40,288 nucleotides of DNA from positions 1 through 40,288 of the forward strand of contig CAIPEB010000329.1 of assembly GCA_903863885.1 (NCBI GenBank), read 5' to 3'. Origin of the DNA: an uncultured Planctomycetaceae bacterium. GTDB taxonomy: Bacteria > Planctomycetota > Planctomycetia > Pirellulales > Pirellulaceae. The notes below the pieces were generated by a model. The model did not search any database, was not told where the DNA came from, and worked only from the letters and a program-made list of their open reading frames with translations. Both the position numbers and the translations under genes were made by a program. Positions 1-9,473 of the stretch are shown here, piece after piece (positions within the stretch are counted from its first letter, which is position 1; the number at the start of each line of letters is the position of its first letter).

Positions 1-1
1 C

Positions 2-124
2 CTGCTTGGACGCGTGTCGAACTTCTATCTCAAACAAGTCGCGCAAACCCTGGTTCTTGGAATTGACGGCGTGGCACGGGTCTGCAATCGACTGGAAGTT
101 GTCTCGCCGCTGCGCTCGGTCTGA
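2..124 (+). CDS. BON-domain protein, C-terminal fragment (gene runs off the left edge)
   Basis: An open frame enters from the left edge and stops at 122-124. The 40 visible residues include GRVSNFYLKQVAQ and end near NRLEVVSPLRSV, which is the usual end of a BON domain: a Gly-Arg-Val strand, a Tyr-Leu-Lys-Gln-Val-Ala helix, then a final V-x-N-x-L-x-V strand. BON domains are small periplasmic or membrane-associated modules often linked to envelope stability. The N-terminal part lies outside the window, so whole-protein function cannot be judged. The frame has no start codon inside the window. The 261 bases after it show no gene or clear terminator. Confidence 0.6.
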   Translation: MLGRVSNFYLKQVAQTLVLGIDGVARVCNRLEVVSPLRSV

Positions 125-385
125 GGCAGACCGAGACCCGTCGATCTGACTGGGATTCCGCGGGCATCGTTGAGCGGCCATCGTCAGCGCGCATTCCGAA
201 CGGTGCGTCGGCCGCAGTCACACCTCCAATTCACACACTGGTGCCAATCGCCGGCGCCAGTGCTTTCTTGCGGTTCGGAAGTAATTAGACTAACGGGCAG
301 TCCTCGCGTGTGCGGCGGGATTTCCGCTTCTGACGAGGAACTTCGGCAATTACCCGAACCAGACGCAGATGGCGGGAGCATCGTC

Positions 386-2701
386 ATGTTCAAGACCCGA
401 TTGGCCGCGGTTATCTGGCTGCTCTCTGCCGTTGCGGTTCCGGATTGTACTGAAACGCCGGTTCAGGCCGCGTCCGTCGCGTTGATTGACAAGGGCAACT
501 GCCAGACAGCGATCTTCGTCGCGGCCGAAGCGATGGATCCGAAAGACCACTCGCGTCTCCGCGATTCCGTGCTGGATCTGGCGCACTATCTCGGCAGGAT
601 GAGCGGCGCCGCCGTACCCGTGCATACTCGCGTACCGGGCGCCGAGGAAAAGGTGATCCCTATCCTGATTGGCGGGTTAGCAGATGCGAAGTTCGGACCG
701 TTCACGAACAAGACCGATTTTCGCCAGAGCTTCCGCGTCGTCGTGTCGCAACAGGGAATCGGTTTGCAGGGCGAGTCGGACGAAGGAATCACCTACGCGA
801 TTTACGAGCTGCTGGACGAACTCGGCTGCCGCTGGTTCATGCCCGGAGAGATTGGCGAGTGCGTTCCGCGTCTTGGATCCGTGACGTTTGCCGAACGGGA
901 TGCGACCATGTCGCCGAGCACGGCCTCGCGCAACATCTGGTATGCCGATGACGCATTCCGTCGCCGGAATCGACTGGGAGGCTTCGCCTACTCGGCCGGC
1001 CATGCGCTGGAAGGCTACATCACCAAAGAACAGCTCGAGCAGCACCCGGATTGGAATGCCGAGATCGGCGGCAAACGGTCGCTGCATCGCTGCGATGTGG
1101 GGCACCGGCTTTGCTGGGCAAATCCGGAAGTATCGGCGGCCGTTGCGGATACCGTCATCGCCATGCTGGACAAAGAACCTGCGAAGTCCTGCATATCGAT
1201 TTCACCCGGAGATGGTTTTGATTTCTGCGAGTGCGCGAAATGCAAAGCACTCGATACGGGTGAATGGGACGCGTCGATGAACTGCGTTTCGATCACGGAT
1301 CGCTACATCAATTTCTGCAACCGCATTGCCGAGCGTGTCGTGCAGAAGCATCCGGACGCGAGGCTGGGCTTTCTCGCCTACGTTCAGTTCACTCTTCCGC
1401 CCAAGCGGGAGAAACTTCATCCGGCGTTGATTCCGCAGCTTGCCCCGATCAGTTACTGCCGGGCGCATACCGTCAACAATCCCAATTGTCCAAGCCGCGG
1501 GACATTGCGCGAGATTCTGAAGGGGTGGGGCGAAGCGGCCAAGGACCTTGCGATGTACGAATATGCGTACCATCTCGCGGAGGTGGCTGCGCCTTTTCCG
1601 ATGATCGCACGCAATGTTGAAGAACTGCCGCTGCAGTATGCCAATGGCGTGACAATGTGGACACCGGAGACTCTGCCGACCTTCGAGGCTGGATTGCCCG
1701 GCCTGTATCTGGGGATCCGAATGTCCTGGAATTCCAAGGCGGATCCCAGGGCGATTCTCGACGAGCTGTATTCCTCGTTCTACGGCGCGGCGGGCCGGGC
1801 GATGAGGGATTACTGGCAATCGATCGACGACTGCTGGACGAAAGGCTCTGAGCACGCCGGCAGCGGCTTTGGTTACATGCGGCGTTTCAGTCCGGAGCGA
1901 TTGGCCGAGGCTCGCCGATTGATGGACATAGCCGCAAACGCGTGCGGCACCGCGATGGAATACCGCCGGGTCAGGCTCGCCGAGACTTCGCTGAGCCAGC
2001 TTGAACGATTCATGAAGATGCGCCGGAATTACTTTCAGGGAGATTTTGCGGAACTTGAATCGGACAGCCGGCGTTGGACCGTGCTGCAGCAGGCACTGGC
2101 CGAGGAATTCGCGCCGAACTATGCGTTTGCCAGGACGTATTGGGCGTCGCAGACCGTTGGCGTCTATTTCGGCAGCCAATTCTTCTTCGCATCCTACGCC
2201 GATGCGTCCCGTATTGCCCGGGATTTCAAGGTCCTGACGCCCGTGCTGAACCGGTGGAGTTTTGCCGCGGACAAGGAGAAGCAAGGCGAAACGCTGGGCT
2301 GGCAGCAACCGGATTTTGACGACAAGCAATGGAGTACGACCGACGTGGCCATGGACACATGGGCAGCGCTGAATCTCTGCGATTACTACGGCCCGGTCTG
2401 GTACCGTTGCCGCATGGAAGTTCCCGCGATCCCGGAGGGAAAGAAAGTGCATCTGTGGGTTGGTGCGACGGACGGCAGTTGTAAACTCTTCGTGAATGGC
2501 CGTCAGGTCGCGTACCGGAACGAAAAAGGAGAAGAAAAACCCGAAGCTGAGGGCTACTGCACTCCGTTTTCGTTTGACATCACGGCCGCGGTGAAGCCGG
2601 GCGGCAGCAACCAGGTCACCATTGTTGGGACGCGGATTTCCATGAACGAATTTGGCACCGGCGGTTTGCTTGGCCCGATTGTGTTGTACCATGAGAAGTA
2701 A
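386..2701 (+). CDS. Exported DUF4838-domain protein, putative glycoside hydrolase
   Basis: A 771-residue protein. The frame is open from 170, but ATG 386 follows CGGGAG by seven bases and begins a signal peptide (MFKTRLAAVIWLLSAVAV), so I use it. Residues ~50-190 look like the alpha-glucuronidase-type N-terminal domain: a LAHYLGRMSG helix, ILIGG, then GLQGESDEGITYAIYELL and GCRWFMPGE. The central DUF4838 part contains CISISPGDGFDFCECAKC. Residues ~615-770 resemble a beta-sandwich carbohydrate-binding domain of the kind in GH2 enzymes (GPVWYRCRMEVP, LWVGATDGSCKLFVNGRQV). The family is common in Planctomycetes and Bacteroidetes and is thought to act on polysaccharides outside the cytoplasm; the substrate cannot be read here. 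It is followed 61 bases later, same strand, by the propeller/cytochrome gene. Confidence 0.8.
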   Translation: MFKTRLAAVIWLLSAVAVPDCTETPVQAASVALIDKGNCQTAIFVAAEAMDPKDHSRLRDSVLDLAHYLGRMSGAAVPVHTRVPGAEEKVIPILIGGLADAKFGPFTNKTDFRQSFRVVVSQQGIGLQGESDEGITYAIYELLDELGCRWFMPGEIGECVPRLGSVTFAERDATMSPSTASRNIWYADDAFRRRNRLGGFAYSAGHALEGYITKEQLEQHPDWNAEIGGKRSLHRCDVGHRLCWANPEVSAAVADTVIAMLDKEPAKSCISISPGDGFDFCECAKCKALDTGEWDASMNCVSITDRYINFCNRIAERVVQKHPDARLGFLAYVQFTLPPKREKLHPALIPQLAPISYCRAHTVNNPNCPSRGTLREILKGWGEAAKDLAMYEYAYHLAEVAAPFPMIARNVEELPLQYANGVTMWTPETLPTFEAGLPGLYLGIRMSWNSKADPRAILDELYSSFYGAAGRAMRDYWQSIDDCWTKGSEHAGSGFGYMRRFSPERLAEARRLMDIAANACGTAMEYRRVRLAETSLSQLERFMKMRRNYFQGDFAELESDSRRWTVLQQALAEEFAPNYAFARTYWASQTVGVYFGSQFFFASYADASRIARDFKVLTPVLNRWSFAADKEKQGETLGWQQPDFDDKQWSTTDVAMDTWAALNLCDYYGPVWYRCRMEVPAIPEGKKVHLWVGATDGSCKLFVNGRQVAYRNEKGEEKPEAEGYCTPFSFDITAAVKPGGSNQVTIVGTRISMNEFGTGGLLGPIVLYHEK

Positions 2702-2762
2702 TCCGTGGGCATTTCAGGAGTTATATGAAAGCAGCGGCGAGTTGCGATCTGGAGATATGCTG

Positions 2763-5700
2763 ATGACAACGAGGCTTGGACGATGGGCTTGTGCGTGCTT
2801 TCTCCTATTTGCGGGAATTCTCTCGAGTCGGGTTCAAGGAGCGGAGCAGCGACTCGTGGCCGACGAGTTTCGGGAAACGTTGACGCGGATCGCCGAGTAC
2901 TCGACGAAGTCGGGGGAATCGCTCGATTTTCCACAGCGCGAAGCCAAGTTCCTGCGGGTGGCGATCACGGAAACGAACGATGGGGCACAAGCGGGCATCG
3001 ACGAATTGGAGGTTTTCGGCCCCGGGGGAAGCGAGAACCTGGCCCTGGCCAAGAGCGGCGCGGTGGCCAGCGCCTCGTCGTTGCTGCCGGGCTACCCGAT
3101 CCATCAGGTCAAGCACTTGAATGACGGTCTTTACGGCAACGATCACAGTTGGATTGCCGCGACCAGCGGTCCTGAATGGGTTCAGATCGAATGGCCCAAG
3201 CCGGTTGTCCTCGCTCGAGTCGAGATCACGCGTGACCGCAATAAGGCCTACCAGGATCGAATTCCCGAGGTGTTTGACATCCTTGTCTCGCAGGATGGCA
3301 AACAATGGGAATCTGTCGCGAAGCGCGAACGAACCGGGCCGAACCGAGCGCGTCGGATTCCATTTTTCCAGGTCAATCGATTGCCGGAGAAGAGCTGGAA
3401 CGGGTTCTTGCAGTACACGTTTATGCGGGAGCGTGAGACATGGAGTCACATTCCGGCCGACGACCATCTGTCGCCGATGCTCATTGATCGGCCGGCCGTG
3501 CCGGGCGGTGCGCCGTATTGGAGTCGCATCGCCCATCTGGCGCCGCTGGAGCGGGTGCTCGTCCAATTCGAGGAGCTGATCGAGCGACTTGCTCGCCAGG
3601 GACTGGATGTGGCGGCCGAGCGAACGCAGGTTGCCGGGTTGCGAAAGCAGGCCAAGGAGGCTCCGGATTCTGAATCCGTCTACACGGCGGCTCGGCTGGC
3701 CAAGCGGCAGCTCTTCCTTCGCGATCCCGCCCTGGCACCGATGGAGCGCATGCTCTTCGTCAAGCGGCATCCGATGCTGGAATCCCACAACTACAGCGAG
3801 CATCTGGACTCGGTTTTCGAGCCCGGCGGCGGCGTATTCACGCTGGAGATTCCGCGCGATGAGCAGAATCGGTTCCGCCCGGACCTGGCACGCATCCAGC
3901 AGTTGTTCGACGGCCGCGAAGGCATCGCGCGAGATCCAGTGGCCGACTTCGATGCGAAGACCGTCTATTTCGCCTACCGGCCGGACAAACCGGAGGTCGA
4001 GGGCTGGGAGTCGTACTGGCACCTGTACTCGATGTCGACCGACGGTTCTGGATTGCGCAAGCTGACGGACGGACCGTATCACGATTTCGATCCGGTTTGC
4101 CTGCCCGATGGCGGCGTGGCATTCAACACAACGCGTTGCGCAGTCCGTTTTCTCTGCTGGCGTCCGCAGGCCTACGTGCTGTACCGCATGAGTGCTGACG
4201 GGTCGAATATCCAGCGTCTTTCGCACGCCAACCTGAGCGAATGGAAGCCTTCGGTCATGCAGAATGGCCGGATTCTCTGGACTCGCTCGGAGTATCTCGA
4301 CAAGGGAGCCGATTTCGGCCACACGCTCTGGTCGATCCGCCCGGATGGAACGCATCCGGAACTGATCTACGGCAACAACACGCCGAACTGCTACAGCCAG
4401 GCCCACGAAGTTCCCGGCACGAACGAAATCGTGTGCACGCTCATGTCTCACGGCGACCATAACGGCCCGATTGCGCTGATCGATCGGGGTAAAGGGCCGT
4501 TCGATACCGCGGCGCTCACAAACATTACGCCGGACACTCCGCCGCAATACCAGATGAATCGGTCGTATCAGGACACATTCCGCGATCCCTATCCCATCTC
4601 GTCGGATCATTTCCTGGTGACGCACACTCCCGACAATCAACACAACTGGGGGCTGTATGTGATCGACCGGTACGGGAACCGCGAACTGATCTATGTGGAT
4701 CCGGATATCAGCAGCATGCGTCCGATTCCACTGCGGCCCGAACCGCGGCCCCCCGTTCTGCCAAGCTCGCTGATTCCGGAACTTGCGGCGCAGGGCGTCG
4801 GACAGTTCACGGTGCAGGACGTGTATGTCGGATTGGGATCGACCGTCGAGCGGGGGCGCGCCAAGTATTTGCAGGTATCCGAAGAGGAGCCCGCCAACCT
4901 CGAGCGACTGGCCAACGGCCAGTTCTGCTCGGACCATCCGCCGTTCACCGATTTCTACGCGGCGCCCGTTCAGTTCGTGCGAGCTCCGACGCCCAGTTTT
5001 GAAACACGGACACCGAATGCGCCGCAGGCTTTTCTGCGAACGAACCGCAATTGGCTGGCGCAGGTAACCGAGGCCGGGCCGGGGCTGTATCGCGTCCGGG
5101 AAGGGGAAGGATGGCCGACATTTGTTGCCAAGGCCGTACTTGGAACGGTTCCGATCGCCGAGGACGGTTCGGCGAATTTCCTGGCACCGGCCGGGAAAGT
5201 CCTCTATTTCCAATTGCTCGACGCGGACTACAACGAACTGCAACGCATGCGCAGCGTTATTCAGCTTCAGGCCGGCGAACAACGCAGTTGCGTGGGCTGC
5301 CACGATCGCCGCCAGTCGTCGCCGCCGGCAACGACCGGCCTGGCCCTGAAGCAACCGGCACGGCATCTGGATCCGCCGCCGTGGGGTACTGAGGCGTTTG
5401 ATTTCCAGCGCGTGGTTCAGCCCGTACTCAACGCGAACTGCGTGCGCTGCCACGATGGACGTGAGCCCGGACGGTCCGATCTGCGCGGAACGCTCGACGC
5501 CGAGCGGGTGCCCGCATCCTATCGGGCGCTGATCCAGGGCGGATGGGTTCACTTCTTCGATCTGACGTATGGCATGCGGCACTTCAAGGCAGAGCCTCTT
5601 TCGTTCGGCACCCTGCAAAGCCGCCTCTGGACGGTGCTGGCCGACGAACATCACAAGGAAGTCACCCTCGATACGGCCGGAATGCGCGCGATCAAGGCGT

Positions 5701-5783
5701 GGACCGATTTGAACTGTCCGCTGTGGCCCGACTATACGTTCCGGCCGCAGCGCCCGGCTGAGCAGACCGTGGCCAATCCGTAG
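2763..5783 (+). CDS. Exported HzsA-like propeller protein with discoidin-type domain and two c-type haem motifs
   Basis: A 1006-residue protein. ATG 2763 lies eight bases after GGAG and opens a signal peptide (MTTRLGRWACACFLLFAGIL); ATG 2757 is possible but too close to the ribosome site. Residues ~55-180 have the look of an F5/8 type C (discoidin) domain (VKHLNDGLYGNDHSW, WVQIEWPKPVVLARVEITRD). The middle contains TolB/propeller-like blades (DGSGLRKLTDGPYHDFDPV, MSADGSNIQRLSHA) as in hydrazine synthase alpha-type proteins. Two CxxCH motifs occur near residues 843 (CVGCH) and 893 (CVRCH), indicating covalent haem and periplasmic location. HzsA relatives are widespread in planctomycetes that do not perform anammox, so hydrazine synthesis is not implied. 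Its place between two glycan-related genes suggests an oxidative or electron-transfer role in that locus, which is inference. Confidence 0.75.
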   Translation: MTTRLGRWACACFLLFAGILSSRVQGAEQRLVADEFRETLTRIAEYSTKSGESLDFPQREAKFLRVAITETNDGAQAGIDELEVFGPGGSENLALAKSGAVASASSLLPGYPIHQVKHLNDGLYGNDHSWIAATSGPEWVQIEWPKPVVLARVEITRDRNKAYQDRIPEVFDILVSQDGKQWESVAKRERTGPNRARRIPFFQVNRLPEKSWNGFLQYTFMRERETWSHIPADDHLSPMLIDRPAVPGGAPYWSRIAHLAPLERVLVQFEELIERLARQGLDVAAERTQVAGLRKQAKEAPDSESVYTAARLAKRQLFLRDPALAPMERMLFVKRHPMLESHNYSEHLDSVFEPGGGVFTLEIPRDEQNRFRPDLARIQQLFDGREGIARDPVADFDAKTVYFAYRPDKPEVEGWESYWHLYSMSTDGSGLRKLTDGPYHDFDPVCLPDGGVAFNTTRCAVRFLCWRPQAYVLYRMSADGSNIQRLSHANLSEWKPSVMQNGRILWTRSEYLDKGADFGHTLWSIRPDGTHPELIYGNNTPNCYSQAHEVPGTNEIVCTLMSHGDHNGPIALIDRGKGPFDTAALTNITPDTPPQYQMNRSYQDTFRDPYPISSDHFLVTHTPDNQHNWGLYVIDRYGNRELIYVDPDISSMRPIPLRPEPRPPVLPSSLIPELAAQGVGQFTVQDVYVGLGSTVERGRAKYLQVSEEEPANLERLANGQFCSDHPPFTDFYAAPVQFVRAPTPSFETRTPNAPQAFLRTNRNWLAQVTEAGPGLYRVREGEGWPTFVAKAVLGTVPIAEDGSANFLAPAGKVLYFQLLDADYNELQRMRSVIQLQAGEQRSCVGCHDRRQSSPPATTGLALKQPARHLDPPPWGTEAFDFQRVVQPVLNANCVRCHDGREPGRSDLRGTLDAERVPASYRALIQGGWVHFFDLTYGMRHFKAEPLSFGTLQSRLWTVLADEHHKEVTLDTAGMRAIKAWTDLNCPLWPDYTFRPQRPAEQTVANP

Positions 5784-5949
5784 GGCTGCGCTGTTTGCCG
5801 GGAATGCCGTTGCCGGAGAACGATTTGCGGAAACTCGCCGCAACTCCCGGTTGTGCTGCGCCCTGCATGCGGTTCCGGTTGCCGACCGTCTCGATTTTGG
5901 GCCCACGGTGCGTCGTTTTCTGGAACTGCTGCCGCAAAGGAGCATATTG

Positions 5950-8199
5950 ATGAACGGCATTCGAACGACAGGGTCGCTCGTTGCGAGGCTTCAGACGTCT
6001 GTTTGCCTGTTTGTCTTAATGGCGTGCACGGCCGGGCAGTTGACGGCCGCCGAAAAAGCCGGCGACGCCTCGATTGGTAAGATTGAGATTGAGCCTGGCG
6101 AGGCTGCCGCGTCGCAGGCCTGGGCTGCGGCTGTATGCGGAGCGGGTGCCGCAGGTCCGGAAGCGGGCCGCGAACGGCTGACGTTGCTGCCTTCGTCGCC
6201 CCCCTTTTCCTTTGTCTATGGCGGCAGGAAGTCCGCGGAATTATTGAACGACTGGCGCCGCGAATCCGGCCCCGTGCAGGACCTGGGCAATCGAACGCAA
6301 CAATCGGCCAGTTGGACCGACGCGAAGACCGGACTGCAGGTGCGCGTCGACTTGACGGCATTTCGTGATTTTCCAGCGGTAGAGTGGGTGCTGCATTTCA
6401 CGAACAGCGGATCAGCCGACACGCCGATTCTGGAGGACATTCTGCCGCTGGACACGGATCTGGCGGCCCCGGAAGACCGGGTGGATCCGGTGCTGCATTA
6501 TGCGCGCGGCGCGCTCTGCTGCATCGATGATTACGCGCCGGTGACCGAGGTCATGAAGGGCGAAAAGCAGATCCACCTTCAACCGGGCGGCGGGCGTTCG
6601 TCCAGCGAATTCCTCCCCTTTTTCAATCTCGATTTCGGCGGTCGCGGAGTTGTCCTTGCCATTGGCTGGACGGGCGAATGGGCGGCGGACTTCGCGCGCA
6701 AGGCAACTGAATCCGTGTCTGTCCGCGCCGGCATGGCACGCACGCATTTCAAGCTTCAACCGGGCGAGTCCGTGCGGACGCCGCGAATTCTCACCCTGTT
6801 CTGGCAGGGCGAACGCATGCACGGCAATAATCTCCTGCGCCAATTTCTGCTTGCTCACCATCGTCCACATCCGGGCGGCAAGCCGCTGGTCCTGCCGGTG
6901 CTGATCGGTTCCTGGGGAGGATCGCCCCTGGCCGAGCATCTGGCGACGATCGATCGGATCACGAAGAACAATCTGCCCATCAGCCTTTACTGGATCGACG
7001 CCGAGTGGTTCGGTGGATCGCCCTGGTTCCGCAACGTCGGAAACTGGGAGGTGCGCAAGGATGTTTACCCCGAGGGACTCCGGCCGATCGGCGATCGCCT
7101 GCACGCCTCGGGTAGGCAATTCCTGCTCTGGTTCGAGTTGCATCGGGTGTGCAGGGATACGCCTTGGTCGGCTCTGCGCGAGCGACCGGGATGGCTGCAC
7201 GAATTGAAGGAAGGGACGCCGGAATACAAGCAGAAAAACTGCAGTTGGACGATTCCTCACGAAGATCCGCGCTGGGTCAAGTACGAAAGCCGTCGTACGC
7301 AAATCATGCCGGGCGACAGCCTGTTGAACATGGGCAACGACGAAGCGAGACGGTTCCTGACCGACTTTATCGCGGAGCGGATCGAACAGTTCGGGATCGA
7401 TTGGTATCGCGAGGACTTCAATATCGCGCCGTGGGAATACTGGCAGGAGTGCGACACGCCGGATCGTGTCGGCATCAGCGAGATCCGATTTATCACCGGC
7501 TTGTACGCGATGTGGGACGAATTGCTGAATCGCTTTCCGAACCTGGCCATCGACAACTGTGCCAGCGGCGGACGGCGCATGGATCTTGAGTCGATCGGAC
7601 GCAGCACCGCGCTGTGGAGGACCGACTGGCCGGTGGATGCACGCCATCGCCAGTGTCATACGCTCGGGCTACTTTCCTGGGTGCCGCTGAATATGACCGA
7701 TGGCGCGGTGCTGGCTCGCGGAAATGAATACGAATTGCGCAGCGCCATGACGGGAGGTTTGAGCGTCAAGTTGCCGGGCGATGATAAGCCGGAAACGATC
7801 GCCGAGGCGAAACGACTTTTGGAGCAGTACCTGCAGATTCAGCCGTTTTATTACGGCGACTACTATCCGCTCACGGAATACTCGCAGTCCGATGACGCGT
7901 GGGTTGCCTATCAATTGGATTTGCCGCAGCGTGGCGAAGGCGTTGTGGTGGTTCTGAAACGGCCGGCCAGCAGCGACACCAAACGGTCGTTGCGCTTATC
8001 CGCCATCGATCCGGCGCGGTCGTATGTGTTCACGAACCTCGATGATTCGCGGCAAGAGACCGTTGCGGGACAGTCGCTTCGGCAGAACGGCCTGACCGTC
8101 TCGCTCGACAAACAGCCGGATTCCGCTGTGCTTCGCTACAAAGTCCACGGGGCGGCGGGACCGCCACCCGGAGTCAGTGCTGCGGCCACGGGTGAATAA
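5950..8199 (+). CDS. Exported GH36-type alpha-galactosidase
   Basis: A 749-residue protein. ATG 5950 follows AAAGGAG (5936-5942) by seven bases and starts a signal peptide ending near LTAAEKAG; the frame is open from 5851 without such signals. The order matches melibiase family GH36: an N-terminal beta-supersandwich with WTGEWAADF, then a TIM barrel with YWIDAEWFGG, GRQFLLWFELHRV, the strand WYREDFN (Asp 489, nucleophile position) and NCASGGRRMDLE followed by ALWRTDW (Asp 559, acid/base position), then a beta C-terminal domain. The enzyme would remove terminal alpha-galactosyl units from oligo- or polysaccharides in the periplasm. It is the third same-strand gene of the glycan-like locus. The galactosidase label is by family; other alpha-linked sugars are possible. 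Confidence 0.8.
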   Translation: MNGIRTTGSLVARLQTSVCLFVLMACTAGQLTAAEKAGDASIGKIEIEPGEAAASQAWAAAVCGAGAAGPEAGRERLTLLPSSPPFSFVYGGRKSAELLNDWRRESGPVQDLGNRTQQSASWTDAKTGLQVRVDLTAFRDFPAVEWVLHFTNSGSADTPILEDILPLDTDLAAPEDRVDPVLHYARGALCCIDDYAPVTEVMKGEKQIHLQPGGGRSSSEFLPFFNLDFGGRGVVLAIGWTGEWAADFARKATESVSVRAGMARTHFKLQPGESVRTPRILTLFWQGERMHGNNLLRQFLLAHHRPHPGGKPLVLPVLIGSWGGSPLAEHLATIDRITKNNLPISLYWIDAEWFGGSPWFRNVGNWEVRKDVYPEGLRPIGDRLHASGRQFLLWFELHRVCRDTPWSALRERPGWLHELKEGTPEYKQKNCSWTIPHEDPRWVKYESRRTQIMPGDSLLNMGNDEARRFLTDFIAERIEQFGIDWYREDFNIAPWEYWQECDTPDRVGISEIRFITGLYAMWDELLNRFPNLAIDNCASGGRRMDLESIGRSTALWRTDWPVDARHRQCHTLGLLSWVPLNMTDGAVLARGNEYELRSAMTGGLSVKLPGDDKPETIAEAKRLLEQYLQIQPFYYGDYYPLTEYSQSDDAWVAYQLDLPQRGEGVVVVLKRPASSDTKRSLRLSAIDPARSYVFTNLDDSRQETVAGQSLRQNGLTVSLDKQPDSAVLRYKVHGAAGPPPGVSAAATGE

Positions 8200-8414
8200 C
8201 CCGCCGCCGTTGATCGCTGGACTTCGCACAGAAAACAAACGTCCTGACGGTTCGTGGCACAGGGAATAAGCCGATTTGGCTGGCGGCCGGGATCGCCGTC
8301 CTTTTTTCCGCGGCCGGTTCTCGCAGAGTTGGTGCTCGGGGACCTCTTGCTGTGCGGTCGCGGCGGATGTTATGGTGCGTCGATTCGCTGGCAATCAATG
8401 GCAATTAATCAGTT

Positions 8415-9473
8415 ATGCCGGTTCCTCACAGTCAACAATTACGGTCTTGTCCTGCATTGAGCCTCTCCGCTCTCGCCTGCTGGGGACTACTGCTTGCCGG
8501 TTCCGCGGCGGCCGATAAGGCGGCTGACAAGTCGCCGTCGCCCGCGTCGAAAACGGACCGGGTCGTCTTGAAACTGCACTGGTATCCCCAGGCCCAGTTT
8601 GCCGGCTATCTGGTGGCCCGGGACAAGGGGTACTTTCGCTCAGCCGGTCTGGACGATGTCGAGATCCGCTGGTCTACCGCGGGCGAACGCTCGCTGGACA
8701 CCCTGGAGAAAGTCGAGTCGGCTTTCTGCACGGGGTGGCTCTGCGACGCGATTGTGCGGCGATCCAAAGGTGCGCCGATTGTCCATATGACGCAGATTAC
8801 ACAGAAATCGGCCCTGTTGCTGGTCACGCGCCGCGCGTACGGCATCACCACTCCGTCCGATATGACGGGGCGTCGAGTGGCTCTGTGGGGCGGTGACTTC
8901 GATGTGCTGCCGATGGCGTTCTTCAATAAGTACCAGGTCAAGCCGGAGATCGTTCCCCAAAGCGCCAGTATGGTCCCGTTCCTGCGCGGAGCGGTCAACA
9001 TCGCGTCCGCGATGCACTACAACGAGTACCACAAGTTGCTGGAAGCCGGAATGCGGGCCGAAGATCTGCTCGTATTCAACTTCGCGGACTACGGCTTCGA
9101 TTTTCCGGAGGACGGTCTGTATTGCCACGAGCGAACATGGCGGGATCAGCCGGCGCGTTGCGCTGCCGTCATGCGGGCTGTGCAGCAGGGCTGGGATTAC
9201 GCTCTTGAGAACGAGGTTGAAGCACTCGACGTGGTGATGGACTACTGTCGGCGCGCCGAGATGAGAACCAGCCGCAACCACCAGCAATGGATGCTCCGTT
9301 CGATGTCTGACTTGATTCGCTTCCGCGCGGCAGGCACGCGCGCTCCATGGGGCGAATTGCCCGCGGCCGTTTACCAGGGAGTGGCCGAGGAATTGCGCAG
9401 CCAGGGGTTGCTGAAGACCGTGCCGCCCTTCGAGGAGTTTCATCCTGCGGAGACGCAAAGGAAGTCCTCGTGA
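8415..9473 (+). CDS. NMT1/SsuA-like periplasmic substrate-binding protein
   Basis: A 352-residue protein with an N-terminal export signal (LSLSALACWGLLLAGSAAA). The mature part reads as an NMT1/THI5-like binding domain: LKLHWYPQAQFAGYLVARD, then KGYFRSAGL, the GITTPSDMTGRRVALWGGDF segment and DYGFDFPEDGLYCHE. This family binds aliphatic sulfonates, nitrate, or thiamine-pyrimidine precursors for ABC import. No permease or ATPase of the matching SsuBC type is adjacent. Instead the stop codon (9471-9473) overlaps the GTG start of a Cache-SpoIIE phosphatase. This suggests the binding protein serves as ligand sensor for that receptor rather than, or as well as, a transporter part. No clear Shine-Dalgarno precedes ATG 8415. 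Confidence 0.8.
   Translation: MPVPHSQQLRSCPALSLSALACWGLLLAGSAAADKAADKSPSPASKTDRVVLKLHWYPQAQFAGYLVARDKGYFRSAGLDDVEIRWSTAGERSLDTLEKVESAFCTGWLCDAIVRRSKGAPIVHMTQITQKSALLLVTRRAYGITTPSDMTGRRVALWGGDFDVLPMAFFNKYQVKPEIVPQSASMVPFLRGAVNIASAMHYNEYHKLLEAGMRAEDLLVFNFADYGFDFPEDGLYCHERTWRDQPARCAAVMRAVQQGWDYALENEVEALDVVMDYCRRAEMRTSRNHQQWMLRSMSDLIRFRAAGTRAPWGELPAAVYQGVAEELRSQGLLKTVPPFEEFHPAETQRKSS

Noticed and set aside
2763-5783. Evidence for anammox (hydrazine synthase)
   Set aside because: HzsA-like proteins are common in non-anammox planctomycetes. No HzsB/C or hydrazine dehydrogenase genes are present.
2805-5960. Open minus-strand frame of 1051 codons opposite the HzsA-like gene
   Set aside because: It has no domain, signal peptide or ribosome site, is Arg/His-rich, and mirrors a well-supported gene. 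Long antisense frames are expected in GC-rich DNA.
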